A DNA stretch of 64,000 nucleotides from Nonomuraea turcica (lineage in GTDB: Bacteria; Actinomycetota; Actinomycetes; Streptosporangiales; Streptosporangiaceae): NCBI RefSeq assembly GCF_030718205.1, contig NZ_JAUZQF010000003.1, positions 124,001 to 188,000 of the forward strand, written 5' to 3'. Of the stretch, positions 19,376 through 28,012 are shown one piece after another (position 1 is the stretch's first letter; each line of letters opens with the position of its first letter). A model generated the notes under the pieces. It saw only the letters and a list, made by a program, of their open reading frames with translations. It did no database searches and had not been told where the DNA came from. The position numbers were made by a program, and so were the translations under genes.

Positions 19376-20110
19376 GTGAGTGATCGAACGATGAGCCGGC
19401 GCGACCGGCTGCGTGCACAGACCGCGGCCGAGATCAAGTCGATCGCGCTCGAGCTCATGGCCGCCGGCGGACCCGACGCCATCTCGCTGCGTGCCATCGC
19501 CCGGGAGATGGGCATGACGGCCGGTGCGATCTACAGCTACTTCGCCACCCGCGACGACCTGGTCAGCACGCTCATCGGCGAGCTCTACACCGAGCTGGTG
19601 GACGCGGCGGAGGCCGCGCGCGACACCGTGCCCGCCGCAGACCCCGGCGGGCGGATCCTGGCCTGGGCCCAGACCGTGCGCGAGTGGGCGCTGGCCAATC
19701 CGGAGGGCTTTCGGCTGATCTATGGGGACCCCGTCCCCGGATATCGGCCGCCGGAGGAGAGCCCGGCGCGGGAGGCGGAGCATCGCGCCTGCACCGGACT
19801 CACCGGCTTGGTGGCCGCGGCCTGGCCGGAGGCGGGACGCCACGCGGGCGGCGGCGACTACGACTGGTCCGCCTTCGACCCCGGCCTGGCCACGGACGTG
19901 CAGGCGGCCTTTCCCGGCTTGCCGCCTGCCGCCGTCGCGCTCACGCTGCGCGTGTGGGGCCGCATGCACGGACTCGTGGCCTTGGAGATCTACGGTCATC
20001 TGCGAATGCTCACTCACTCGCCGGCCGCCATCTACCGCGACGAGATGATCGGCCTGATCGCCTCACTCGGCCTGTCCCCGCCCGCCCGCGACCCTTCGAC
20101 CGCCGTTTGA
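19376..20110 (+). CDS. TetR family regulator
   Basis: 244 aa from GTG 19376, which lies 7 nt after a TAGAGT -10 box, indicating a leaderless transcript; GTG 19367 and ATG 19391 are less likely. The helix-turn-helix is ISLRAIAREMGMTAGAIYSY at about residues 40-60. The C-terminal domain, with TLRVWGRMHGLVALEIYGHL, is the WHG-type TetR domain. It is divergent from the DHA2 exporter and most likely represses it. Confidence 0.88.
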   Translation: MSDRTMSRRDRLRAQTAAEIKSIALELMAAGGPDAISLRAIAREMGMTAGAIYSYFATRDDLVSTLIGELYTELVDAAEAARDTVPAADPGGRILAWAQTVREWALANPEGFRLIYGDPVPGYRPPEESPAREAEHRACTGLTGLVAAAWPEAGRHAGGGDYDWSAFDPGLATDVQAAFPGLPPAAVALTLRVWGRMHGLVALEIYGHLRMLTHSPAAIYRDEMIGLIASLGLSPPARDPSTAV

Positions 20111-20135
20111 ACGTCCGCCTCCTAGGCTTCAGTCC

Positions 20136-20735
20136 ATGATCGCCATCGAGCCCGCCATCCTGTACTTCGGCACCCCGGTCGTGCTCCTGTCGACCGAGAA
20201 CGACGACGGGTCGGCCAATCTCGCCCCCATCTCCTCGGCGTGGGCACTCGGCCAGGTGATCGTGCTCGGGCTGGGCGCGGAGGGCCAGACCGCGTACAAC
20301 CTCGGGCGCCGCCCCGAGGTGGTGATCAACCTGCCCGCGCCGCACCAGTGGGCGGCGGTGGAGCGGCTGGCGCCGCTCACCGGCCGCCATCCGGTGCCCA
20401 CGAGCAAGCCGCACGGCTGCCGCTTCGAGCCGGACAAGTTCGGCGCGGCGGGGCTGCGGGCCGAGCCGTCCGACACCGTACGGCCGCCGCGGGTCGCCGA
20501 GTGCCCGCTCCAGCTGGAGGCCCGCGCCGAACGGGTACGGCCGGGCGTCGCGGGCTGGTTCGTCATCGCCGAGGCCGTCGTCGGCAAGGTCCACGCGGAC
20601 CCGCGCATCGTCGTGCCCGGCACCGACCACGTGGACCCGGCCGCCTGGAGCCCGCTCATCTACAACTTCCGCCACTACTTCGGGCTCGGCCCGGAGCTCG
20701 GCCACTCCTACCGCAGCCAGACACCCCGGGCATGA
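20136..20735 (+). CDS. Flavin reductase-like FMN-binding split-barrel protein
   Basis: 199 aa. The N-terminal half (LYFGTPVVLLSTENDDGSANLAPISSAWALG) matches the flavin-reductase-like split barrel that binds FMN and reduces flavin or small substrates. No second domain is present. ATG 20136 lies 7 nt after TAGGCT, a possible -10 box, so it may be leaderless. It is separated from the TetR gene by 25 nt and may be expressed with it or on its own. Confidence 0.75.
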   Translation: MIAIEPAILYFGTPVVLLSTENDDGSANLAPISSAWALGQVIVLGLGAEGQTAYNLGRRPEVVINLPAPHQWAAVERLAPLTGRHPVPTSKPHGCRFEPDKFGAAGLRAEPSDTVRPPRVAECPLQLEARAERVRPGVAGWFVIAEAVVGKVHADPRIVVPGTDHVDPAAWSPLIYNFRHYFGLGPELGHSYRSQTPRA

Positions 20736-20739
20736 CGGC

Positions 20740-21801
20740 TCACAGCGCGTTGGTGTTCTGCGCCGCCTGGTAGACGGCCATGGCCTCGTTCCCGAAGAAG
20801 GGGCCGAACATGAAGTTCGGCGCGAAGTTGTACTTGAAGCTGTTGACCGAGTTCAGCCAGCCCTGCCCGGTGGACTCGTCGAAACCCTGGAACCAGGGCC
20901 CGCCGCTGGACCCGCCGGTCATGTTGCAGCGCAGCCCCAGGTCGCTGGTCATGACGGTGTCGTCGATCGCGCGCCCGCTGCAGTAGATCAGCCGCTGCCC
21001 GTTGAACGGCGCCGCCGCCGGGAAGCCGAAGGAGTACATCTGTCGCCGCCTGGGCTGGTTGAACGCCACTCCCTGCCCGCCCACGACGTCGGTCAGCGTC
21101 CGCCCCTGCAGCGGCGCGACCACGGCCGCGGCGACGTCGAAGTTGATGTCCTCTCGGGCGTTCCACTGCTGGGTGGTCAGCAGCGTGGTGGCGACCCAGG
21201 TGCCGAAGGGGCGGCGGCCGTTGTCGAACCCCGGGACGAACACCCAGTTGCGGTGCGCGGCGCCGTTCAGCTTCACGCAGTGCCCCGCAGTGATCACGAC
21301 GCTTTCGTTGGCGCTGGTCACGGCCGTGCCGGAGCAGGCGGAGTTGCGGCCTTCCGCCGTGGTGAAGAACACCCGCCCGACGGTGCGCACGACCCCGCCC
21401 CCGTCGGTCCAGCGCAGCCCGGGGCTGTTGGGCACTAGGGTCCGCTGCTGGGCCGCCACGCCCCGGACCGACCAGGCGGCGCCCTGGGTGGTCCACGGAG
21501 TACGCCGGGCCGTCGTCGACGCGGCGCCGCGGGTCGCCCACGGGGTGCCCTGGGACGGGTCGTCCCACTGGCTCGTGCGTCGCGGCGCGGGCGCATCCAG
21601 CGCTTGCGCCGCCAGCATGCGCTGCGGCGTCCAGTACTGCAGGACGGTCCTGCGCTCCGACCAGGAGTCGGCGCCCGACCAGCCGACGGGCCGCCTGGGG
21701 TCGAGGCCGGTCGAGGCACTGGACTGGGCGGCGCCCGCGGGGACCAGGGCGCCTGCCACGGTGAGCGCGACGGCGGAGAGCAGGGCGACTCTGCGGTGCA
21801 T
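20740..21801 (-). CDS. Secreted trypsin-like (V8-type) serine protease
   Basis: 353 aa. A Sec signal peptide (MHRRVALLSAVALTVAGAL, cleavage probably after PAGAA) precedes a region of about 100 residues with a repeated TARR/TQGA pattern that may be a propeptide. The chymotrypsin-fold triad is visible: His in ITAGHCVKL, Asp in DINFDVAAAVV and Ser in TGGSSGGPWF. The family of extracellular glutamyl or trypsin-like peptidases fits best. GGGAGG before ATG 21801 lies inside a 10-bp inverted repeat, so translation may be controlled by RNA structure. Confidence 0.88.
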   Translation of the reverse strand: MHRRVALLSAVALTVAGALVPAGAAQSSASTGLDPRRPVGWSGADSWSERRTVLQYWTPQRMLAAQALDAPAPRRTSQWDDPSQGTPWATRGAASTTARRTPWTTQGAAWSVRGVAAQQRTLVPNSPGLRWTDGGGVVRTVGRVFFTTAEGRNSACSGTAVTSANESVVITAGHCVKLNGAAHRNWVFVPGFDNGRRPFGTWVATTLLTTQQWNAREDINFDVAAAVVAPLQGRTLTDVVGGQGVAFNQPRRRQMYSFGFPAAAPFNGQRLIYCSGRAIDDTVMTSDLGLRCNMTGGSSGGPWFQGFDESTGQGWLNSVNSFKYNFAPNFMFGPFFGNEAMAVYQAAQNTNAL

Positions 21802-21843
21802 ACGTACCTCCCGAAACCGGATAGTTGCGCTCAGAGGTACGTA
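21801..21843 (-). promoter_or_regulatory. Inverted repeat covering the protease ribosome-binding site
   Basis: On the minus strand TACGTACCTC (21843-21834) is followed after 23 nt by its exact complement GAGGTACGTA (21810-21801). The second arm contains the GAGG of the Shine-Dalgarno sequence and the first base of the start codon. If transcription starts upstream of 21843, the hairpin would hide the translation start. Confidence 0.5.
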
Positions 21844-21929
21844 CGGAGGTGTCGATCCGACTCAAGGTATGCGTATCTGGATATGGCAGCGCCTGGAACC
21901 CGCAGAACAAAGTTCCGTACGATGGGGCG

Positions 21930-22664
21930 ATGACGGACATCTTCGATGATCTGGCTGCGGAATACCGTCAGCTGGACGCGGTATTGGAGTCCCTGACCCC
22001 GGACCAGTGGTCCCACCCATCGGCGGCGGCGGGCTGGACCGTTGCCGATGTCGTCCTGCATCTCGCCCAGACCGAGGAAACGGTCACCGGTCAGTCCATC
22101 ACGGAAGGGACGGCCTTCCTTCCCTCCGCCGAGGCCACCGTGGACGGCCTGGCCGACGAGATGGTCGCCGCGGAGCGCGGGATGCCGCCGTCGGACCTGC
22201 TGGCCCGCTGGCGCAAAGCCGCCTTCGCCACTCCTGACGCGCTGCGCGCCCATCCGCCGGGCACGCGCCTGTCCTGGGTCAGGACGCCGCTGTCCCCGCG
22301 CACCCTGGCCACGACCAGGATCGCCGAGCACTGGGCGCACGCCCTGGACATCACGGTGCCGCTGGGCATCGCCTACCCCGACACGGACCGGCTGCGGCAT
22401 GTGGCCTGGCTGGCCCACCGTACGCTGCCGTACGCCTTCGCCGTCGCCGGCCTTCCCGACGCCCCGGTGTTCTGTGATCTCACCGCACCGGACGGAACCC
22501 GCTGGACCTTCGGCGACCCAGCCGCCCCGGACCGGATCACCGGCCTGGCCTCGGAGTTCTGCCGGGTCGGCGCTCGCCGGCTCGTGCCCGAGCAGACCGG
22601 CCTGACCGCCGTGGGCCCGCGCGCCGCCGACGCTCTGCGTGTCGTCCGCAACTACGCCGCCTGA
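21930..22664 (+). CDS. TIGR03084-like DinB/maleylpyruvate isomerase-type protein
   Basis: 244 aa. The N-terminal four-helix bundle (WTVADVVLHLAQTEETVTG, EHWAHALDITVPLG) is that of the DinB/MDMPI metal-binding family. The helical ligands His in VLHLAQ and EHWAHALD are placed as in that family, whose characterised members use mycothiol as cofactor. The C-terminal part matches the conserved actinobacterial extension. ATG 21930 lies 6 nt after TACGAT, indicating a leaderless transcript. It is followed after 24 nt by an AhpD-like gene, so the two may act in thiol-linked detoxification. Confidence 0.75.
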   Translation: MTDIFDDLAAEYRQLDAVLESLTPDQWSHPSAAAGWTVADVVLHLAQTEETVTGQSITEGTAFLPSAEATVDGLADEMVAAERGMPPSDLLARWRKAAFATPDALRAHPPGTRLSWVRTPLSPRTLATTRIAEHWAHALDITVPLGIAYPDTDRLRHVAWLAHRTLPYAFAVAGLPDAPVFCDLTAPDGTRWTFGDPAAPDRITGLASEFCRVGARRLVPEQTGLTAVGPRAADALRVVRNYAA

Positions 22665-22688
22665 CCGCCGATCCTCAGGAGGAAACGG

Positions 22689-23228
22689 ATGCCGTACATC
22701 GAGCTGGGGAACGACGCCCCGGGCATCGTCGGGCTGTTGCAGTACCGTCCCGAGACCGGCAAGGTGCTGATGGAGCTGGCCGAGGTGTTGCTGCGTGGCG
22801 ACAGCAGCCTGTCGAGAGGCGAGCGCGAGCTCATCGCCTCGTACGTGTCCACGCTCAACGAGTGCCGCTTCTGCGCGATGTCGCACGGAGCGTTCGCCGC
22901 CGCTCAGCTTCCCGGCGGTGAGCCCGTGGTCACTCACGCGTGCGAGGAGCCCGGCACCGCACCCATCTCCGACAAGCTCCGGGCCCTGCTGGCGATCGCG
23001 GCCGCCGTGCGGCACGGCGGGACCGCGGTCACCCCCGAGGACGTCGAGGCAGCCAGGAAGGCCGGAGCCACCGACGTCGAAATCCACGACACGGTGCTGA
23101 TCGCGGCCGCGTTCTGCATGTACAACCGTTACGTGGACGGTCTATCCACCGTCGCGCCCGACGACCCGGGTCTCTACGCGCGCCGCGCCTCGCACATCGT
23201 CGCCCACGGCTACCTCACCGGCCCTTGA
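22689..23228 (+). CDS. AhpD-like / carboxymuconolactone decarboxylase family protein
   Basis: 179 aa with the peroxidase-related motif ECRFCAMSHGAFA (CxxC plus His, about residues 58-66). This three-residue set is the catalytic centre of AhpD-type alkylhydroperoxidases. AGGAGGAAACGG precedes ATG 22689. The 3' end overlaps the convergent TetR gene by 19 nt, so the two transcripts are complementary there. Confidence 0.82.
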   Translation: MPYIELGNDAPGIVGLLQYRPETGKVLMELAEVLLRGDSSLSRGERELIASYVSTLNECRFCAMSHGAFAAAQLPGGEPVVTHACEEPGTAPISDKLRALLAIAAAVRHGGTAVTPEDVEAARKAGATDVEIHDTVLIAAAFCMYNRYVDGLSTVAPDDPGLYARRASHIVAHGYLTGP

Positions 23229-23803
23229 GGGGATCCCAGTAGGGCGAGGGCGGCGTCGCGGGCCTGTCCGGCCGTGCCGGCCGTGCCGTGATGTGCGGCG
23301 ACAACGGTCGCGCCCTCGATCAGCATGAGCAGCTGGCGCCCCAGCGTGCCCGGGTCTGCGGCTCCGGCGCGCGTGGCGATGCCGGTGAGCAGGTCGAGGT
23401 AGCGGTTCAGATGCCGTGCGGTGAGGGCACGCACGGTCTCGTCGTGGTGCTGGGCGGACGCGTTCACCATCGCGCAGCCGCGGAAGGCCGGCCTGTCGTA
23501 CCACCGCTGGAGGGCGTCGAAGACCGCGGTCAGCTGGTCGTGGGGGTCGTCTCCGGCCGCCGCGACGGCCTCCGTCAGCCAGCCGGTCAGTCGCGCGCTG
23601 CGCGCTTCCAGCACAGCCTGGACGAGGCCGTCCTTGGTGCCAAAGTGGCGGTAGAGCGTCTCTTTGGACACTTCTAGGCGGGCGCACAACTCGGCGACGC
23701 CGATGCCGTCGAGTCCGCGTTCGTACAGGACCGGGGTGGCCGCTTCGATGATGGCGGCGCGGGTGCGGGCCGGGTCGATCGTCGAGCCTTTGGCGACTGG
23801 CAT
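23210..23803 (-). CDS. TetR family regulator
   Basis: 197 aa. The helix-turn-helix is GVAELCARLEVSKETLYRHF (about residues 34-53). The ligand domain resembles the AcrR/YxaF-like group, with a conserved AFRGCAMVNA segment. ATG 23803 follows a minus-strand TACCAT box by 7 nt, suggesting leaderless transcription. A duplicated palindromic operator lies between this gene and the divergent hydrolase/MFS operon, which it probably represses along with itself. Confidence 0.88.
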   Translation of the reverse strand: MPVAKGSTIDPARTRAAIIEAATPVLYERGLDGIGVAELCARLEVSKETLYRHFGTKDGLVQAVLEARSARLTGWLTEAVAAAGDDPHDQLTAVFDALQRWYDRPAFRGCAMVNASAQHHDETVRALTARHLNRYLDLLTGIATRAGAADPGTLGRQLLMLIEGATVVAAHHGTAGTAGQARDAALALLGSPQGPVR

Positions 23804-23813
23804 GCCATAGATG

Positions 23814-23868
23814 GTACCGATCGGTTCGATTGGCTGCTAGCGTCTTGGATCGTACCGATCGGTTCGAT
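23814..23868. promoter_or_regulatory. Duplicated TetR operator
   Basis: Two identical 17-bp copies of GTACCGATCGGTTCGAT are present at 23814-23830 and 23852-23868, 38 bp apart start to start. Each contains the perfect dyad ACCGATCGGT. The left copy overlaps the -10 box of the TetR gene, and the right copy ends 14 nt before the hydrolase start, so one repressor could block both directions. Confidence 0.75.
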
Positions 23869-23882
23869 CTCTGGAGCCTTCG

Positions 23883-24713
23883 ATGACGGACCCGCTTGCC
23901 ACCGACCCTCCTGGCGATCCCCGCTTTCCCGCCGCCACACCCGCATTGACCTTCGACAGCGGCGGCGCGGCCTTGCCGGGCGTCCTGCACGTTCCGGCAG
24001 GCAGCGGGCCGCACCCGGTCGTCGTGCTGCTGCACGGATTCCCCGGCAACGAACGCAACTTCGACCTCGCACAGGTGCTGCGCCGTGCGGGCTATGCGTC
24101 CTTGGTGTTCCACTATCGCGGCTCGTGGGGCACCGGGGGTTCGTGGTCGTGGGGGCATGTGCTCGAGGACACGGCCGCGGTCGTGGCCGGTCTGCGGGAG
24201 GAGGAGCTCGCCGCCGCGTACCGGCTCGATCCGCGACGGGTGATGTTGATCGGCAACAGCCTCGGTGGATTCGCCGCGCTGATGACCGCGGCGGCGGACC
24301 CGTCCATCGCCGCGGTCGCCTCGGTGGCGGGGTTCGACTTCGGTACGGTGGCGGCGCTCTGCCGGGCTGACCCGAGCCTGCGGGAGGGCTATGTGGATGC
24401 GTTCGCCGGGGAGCTCGGACCGCTTCGGGGCGCCAGCGGGGAGGCGCTCGTCGCCGAGATGGAGGCGGCCGGCGACTCGTGGCGGCTGGCCGGGCTCGCG
24501 CCGCTGCTGGCGGACCGCCCGGTGCTGCTCATCGGCACCAGCCTCGACACCGTCACCCCGCACAAAGTGCATCACGAACCGCTGGTCACGGCGTACCAGG
24601 CGCAGCCCGTCAAGCAGCTCGAACATCATGTCTTCGCCACCGACCACGCTCTGTCGGACCATCGCGTGACGCTGGCGCGTACGATCTTGGGCTTCCTGGC
24701 GCGATGCCCGTGA
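23883..24713 (+). CDS. Alpha/beta hydrolase (dienelactone hydrolase/esterase-like)
   Basis: 276 aa. The oxyanion motif is LLHGFPGNERNF, the nucleophile elbow is GNSLGG, and the catalytic His is probably in FATDHALSDHR near the C-terminus; the acid is probably Asp in GTSLDTVTP. The architecture is that of cytosolic acyl-aminoacyl-peptidase/esterase-type hydrolases. It is the first gene of a TetR-controlled operon, and its end overlaps the MFS gene by 10 nt. The substrate is unknown. Confidence 0.82.
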   Translation: MTDPLATDPPGDPRFPAATPALTFDSGGAALPGVLHVPAGSGPHPVVVLLHGFPGNERNFDLAQVLRRAGYASLVFHYRGSWGTGGSWSWGHVLEDTAAVVAGLREEELAAAYRLDPRRVMLIGNSLGGFAALMTAAADPSIAAVASVAGFDFGTVAALCRADPSLREGYVDAFAGELGPLRGASGEALVAEMEAAGDSWRLAGLAPLLADRPVLLIGTSLDTVTPHKVHHEPLVTAYQAQPVKQLEHHVFATDHALSDHRVTLARTILGFLARCP

Positions 24714-25870
24714 GCCCGGCGCTGTGGCAGGCAGTGAGGCTGGCGCTCGGTACCGCTTCGGCGCTCGGGCTCGCGCGCTTCGCGTACGGACTGCTCGTCC
24801 CGGCCATGCGGGACGGCCTGCACTGGAGCCTGGCCGAAGCAGGGGTGATGAGCGCCGCCAACGGGCTCGGCTACCTGCTCGGCGCGCTGGTGACCCCCGT
24901 CGTCCGGCGCCGGCTGGGCACCGCCGGCACCTTCCGCTGGGGGATGATCCTCATCGTGGTGGCGCTCGCCGCCACCGCGGTGAGCGCTGACCACCTGGTG
25001 CTGCTGACCGCACGGGCCGCCGCCGGGGTTGCGGGGGCGCTGGTGTTCATCGCGGGCGGTGTGATCGCGGCGCGTATCGCCACCGGCATCTCCTCCGGCC
25101 TGCCCATCACCGTCTACTTCGCCGGCACCGGGCTGGGCATCGTGGTCAGCGGCGCGACCATCCCGGCACTGGGGGATCGCTGGCAGCTCGCCTGGGCCGG
25201 CCTCAGCGTCGCCGCCGGGCTGGCGACTCTGGTGAGTTGGGCCGCCGCGGACACCGGCGAGGACAGGGAGGCGCCGGCCGCCACCGCCGGGCGGGCCCGG
25301 GTGCGCCCGCTCTGGCGGACCGCCCTGGCGTATCTGCTGTTCGCCGCCGGCTACATCACCTACATCACCTTCCTGTCCGCCTACCTCGCCGAGCGGCACC
25401 TCCCGATCGCGCAGGTGACACTCACCTGGACGGTCCTGGGGGTGGCCGTCATTGCGGCGCCCTCGCTGTGGAGCCGCCCCATCACCCAGTGGCCCGGTGA
25501 GCGAGCCCTCGCCGCGCTGCTCACCGTCCTCGCCGGGGGAGCCGCACTGGCCCTGGCCTCCTCGGAGTTGCCGGTCATCCTCGCCTCCGCGGTCGTCTAC
25601 GGGGCGACGTTCATGGCCGTTCCCGCCGCCGTGACCGCGCTCATCAGGAACGGCACCCCGCCCGCCGACTGGACGGCCACGCTGGCCGCCTTCACCACCT
25701 TGTTCGCGGCCGGTCAGACCGCCGGGCCGTGGATCGCCGGCATCCTCGCCGATCACACCTCCACCGAGGCCACGCTGGCCTGGACCGCGATCCTGTGCGC
25801 GGCGGCCGCCGCCACCCTAGGCCGTCCACGCCTCGCACCCACGACCACGAGAGAAGGAGAACGGCAGTGA
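24704..25870 (+). CDS. MFS transporter, YbfB/YjiJ family
   Basis: 388 aa, about 12 membrane segments. The opening ALGTASALGLARFAYGLLVPAM is characteristic of the YbfB/YjiJ group of MFS proteins, whose transported compounds are not known. ATG 24704 overlaps the hydrolase stop; GTG 24710 is an alternative. Placed between two hydrolases, it may export or import their substrate or product. Confidence 0.85.
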   Translation: MPVSPALWQAVRLALGTASALGLARFAYGLLVPAMRDGLHWSLAEAGVMSAANGLGYLLGALVTPVVRRRLGTAGTFRWGMILIVVALAATAVSADHLVLLTARAAAGVAGALVFIAGGVIAARIATGISSGLPITVYFAGTGLGIVVSGATIPALGDRWQLAWAGLSVAAGLATLVSWAAADTGEDREAPAATAGRARVRPLWRTALAYLLFAAGYITYITFLSAYLAERHLPIAQVTLTWTVLGVAVIAAPSLWSRPITQWPGERALAALLTVLAGGAALALASSELPVILASAVVYGATFMAVPAAVTALIRNGTPPADWTATLAAFTTLFAAGQTAGPWIAGILADHTSTEATLAWTAILCAAAAATLGRPRLAPTTTREGERQ

Positions 25871-26535
25871 CCACCTTTGTCCTGATTCCTGGCATGTGCC
25901 ATGGCGGCTGGTGCTTCGAGCAGCTCACTGAAGAGCTGCGCCGTCATGGGCACCGCGTACACCCGCTGACCTTGACCGGGCTCAGTGAGCGCAGCCATCT
26001 GCTGCATGGCGGGGTGAACCTGGAGACCCACATCCAGGACGTGACCGGCGTGCTGGCGGCCGAGAACATCCAGGACGCGGTTCTGGTCGGCCACAGCTAC
26101 GGGGGAATGGTGATCACCGGGGTCGCCGATCGTGTGCCGGGCCGGGTGGACTCGCTGGTCTACCTGGACGCCGTCGTGCCGCAGCCCGGCGATTCCATGT
26201 GGAGCCTGGTCTCCGATCGCGAGCGGCAGTGGTACGTGGACGTGGTGGAGAGCGGCGACGCCGTGCGTCCCCTGCCCTTCTTCGATCCGCGAGCCACGCC
26301 CCACCCACTCGCCTCGCTCCTCCAACCTCTCCCGATCACTGAGCACGCGGCGCACGTCCGGCGGCGGGTCTACGTGTACGCGGCGGGGTGGGCGGACCAA
26401 TCGCCGTTCACCCCCATCTACCAGCGGCTGCGCGCGGACCCCTCCTGGACCACGTACGCGCTCGACAGCGGGCACAACCTCATGCGGGACGCCCCGCAGG
26501 ACCTCCTGAAAATCCTGCTCGACATCGGCGGCTGA
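25867..26535 (+). CDS. Alpha/beta hydrolase, salicylate-esterase-like
   Basis: 222 aa from GTG 25867, overlapping the MFS stop (GTGA). It begins directly with the fold (TTFVLIPGMCHGGWCFEQL), which is typical of the short methylesterase/hydroxynitrile-lyase-like group. The nucleophile elbow is GHSYGG and the catalytic His is in LDSGHNLMRD. The absence of a cap extension agrees with the length. It is the last gene of the TetR-controlled operon and converges on the DAO-type oxidoreductase with a 4-nt gap. Confidence 0.85.
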   Translation: MTTFVLIPGMCHGGWCFEQLTEELRRHGHRVHPLTLTGLSERSHLLHGGVNLETHIQDVTGVLAAENIQDAVLVGHSYGGMVITGVADRVPGRVDSLVYLDAVVPQPGDSMWSLVSDRERQWYVDVVESGDAVRPLPFFDPRATPHPLASLLQPLPITEHAAHVRRRVYVYAAGWADQSPFTPIYQRLRADPSWTTYALDSGHNLMRDAPQDLLKILLDIGG

Positions 26536-26539
26536 ACGG

Positions 26540-27703
26540 TCAGACGATGTTCAGCTCCGGCCTGGCCCCGGCCAGGGCGAAGCGGCCGGCGTCGAAGCCG
26601 GTGACGTCCACGAACGGGGCCCGGCCCAGGTAGAGGTCCCGGACCACCTCCCCGACGGCCGGGCTCATGAGGAAACCGTGGCCGGAGAAGCCGGTGGCGT
26701 AAAGGAACCGGTCGACGTCCGGAGCGGTCCCGATGAGCGCGTTGTGGTCCGGCGTCACCTCGTACAGGCCGGCCCAGCCGGTGGCGATGCCGGTCTCCAT
26801 CAGGGCCGGGGCGCGGCGGGCCATGGCCTCGCCGAGGCGCGGCAGCCAGGCGTCGGACCGGTCCAGCTTGAACCCAGGGGTCTCGTCCGGGTCGGACATG
26901 CCGAGCAGCAGCCCCGGGCCCTCGCGGTGGAAGTAGAACGTGGTGCCGAAGTCGATGGTGAACGCGGTCGGGGGCAGATCGGGAATCGGCTCGGTGACGA
27001 GGATCTGCCTGCGCAGCGGGGTCACCGGCAGGTCGACGCCCACCCACGCGCCGATCTCCCGCGACCAGGCGCCGGCCGCGCAGATCACGGTGTCGGTCTC
27101 GATGCGGCCGCCGTCGGTCTGGACCGCGACGATGCGGCCGTCCACGGTCTCGATGCCGGTCGCGGCGCAGTTGGGCAGCAGGAGCGCGCCCAGTCGCCGG
27201 GCCGCACCCGCGTACCCGAGCACCACGGATTCGGGGGTGCAGTGGCCGTCGCTGGGGGAGTAGGCGGCGGCGAGCAGCCCGTCGGTGTCGATCAACGGCG
27301 ACAGCTCGGCGGCCTCCCGCGCGGAGATCATCCGGCTGGGCACGCCCAGGTCGTTCTGGATCGCCACGTTCTTCTCGAACTCCGCCACCGACTCCGGCGA
27401 GTCGAGCAGGAACAGGTAGCCCGGCTTGTGCAGGTCGATCTCCTGCCCGAAGCGGTCGGCGAAGGTCTCGAACGTCTCCAGGCTGCGTACGGCGAGCTCG
27501 ATGTTGACCCGGTCGGAGAACTGCGCGCGCACGCCTCCGGCCGCCTTCGAGGTGGAGCCGGAGCCCAGCGGCCCCTTGTCGATCAGGACCACGTCGTGCA
27601 CCCCGGCCGCCGCCAGGGCGTACGCCGAGCTGACGCCCATGGCGCCGCCTCCGATGATGACCGCCGAGGCATGTGGGGGCAGCACACGTCCGGTCTCTCG
27701 CAT
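26540..27703 (-). CDS. FAD-dependent DAO-family oxidoreductase (sarcosine oxidase beta/glycine oxidase-like)
   Basis: 387 aa. The motif VIIGGGAMGVSSAYALA (about residues 15-31) binds FAD, and the C-terminal GFSGHGFLMSPAVGEVV segment is typical of DAO-family amine or amino-acid oxidases such as sarcosine oxidase beta subunit. No partner subunits are nearby, so it is probably a monomeric oxidase or dehydrogenase for a secondary amine or amino acid. ATG 27703 follows AAAGGA; the frame is open upstream to 27739. Confidence 0.85.
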   Translation of the reverse strand: MRETGRVLPPHASAVIIGGGAMGVSSAYALAAAGVHDVVLIDKGPLGSGSTSKAAGGVRAQFSDRVNIELAVRSLETFETFADRFGQEIDLHKPGYLFLLDSPESVAEFEKNVAIQNDLGVPSRMISAREAAELSPLIDTDGLLAAAYSPSDGHCTPESVVLGYAGAARRLGALLLPNCAATGIETVDGRIVAVQTDGGRIETDTVICAAGAWSREIGAWVGVDLPVTPLRRQILVTEPIPDLPPTAFTIDFGTTFYFHREGPGLLLGMSDPDETPGFKLDRSDAWLPRLGEAMARRAPALMETGIATGWAGLYEVTPDHNALIGTAPDVDRFLYATGFSGHGFLMSPAVGEVVRDLYLGRAPFVDVTGFDAGRFALAGARPELNIV

Positions 27704-28012
27704 GGATCGGTTCCTTTCGCCGGTTACCCGATCCAGCATCGCGGATCGGACAGACCAGGAGGAAGTGGCACGCCCCCATCAGTTTTCGGCTACCCGGGAG
27801 GCCGAGCGAGAGCAGATCAATCGGCGGCGGGAAAAGCAAATTGACGATTCTTCGCCAATTCTTTATTCGATGCGAGAGGTCCGGCTGCGGTGTGGCGCTC
27901 CAACCCGAACCACGTCAACTGTAAGCATCGTGCTGGTCTGATCGGCTCGCCTGCTGCGGGTCGCATTTCGCGCTGCGGCTGCGTGGCCGCATTTTTCTTG
28001 AAAGGAACGGAC
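27704..28012 (+). promoter_or_regulatory. 309-bp intergenic region with promoter and attenuator-like hairpin
   Basis: The stretch is less GC-rich than its neighbours. A good promoter, TTGACG (27841-27846) with a 17-nt spacer and TATTCG (27864-27869), points towards the secreted-protein gene and leaves a leader of about 140 nt. Near its end TGCGGC (27974-27979) and GCCGCA (27986-27991) form a hairpin followed by five T (27992-27996), 16 nt before ATG 28013. No RNA family was recognised. Confidence 0.55.
27974..27996 (+). terminator. Terminator-like hairpin in the leader of the secreted-protein gene
   Basis: A six-bp stem with a six-nt loop is followed directly by TTTTT, then the AAAGGA ribosome-binding site. 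Its place inside the leader suggests transcription attenuation; the stem is short, so the effect may be weak. Confidence 0.45.
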
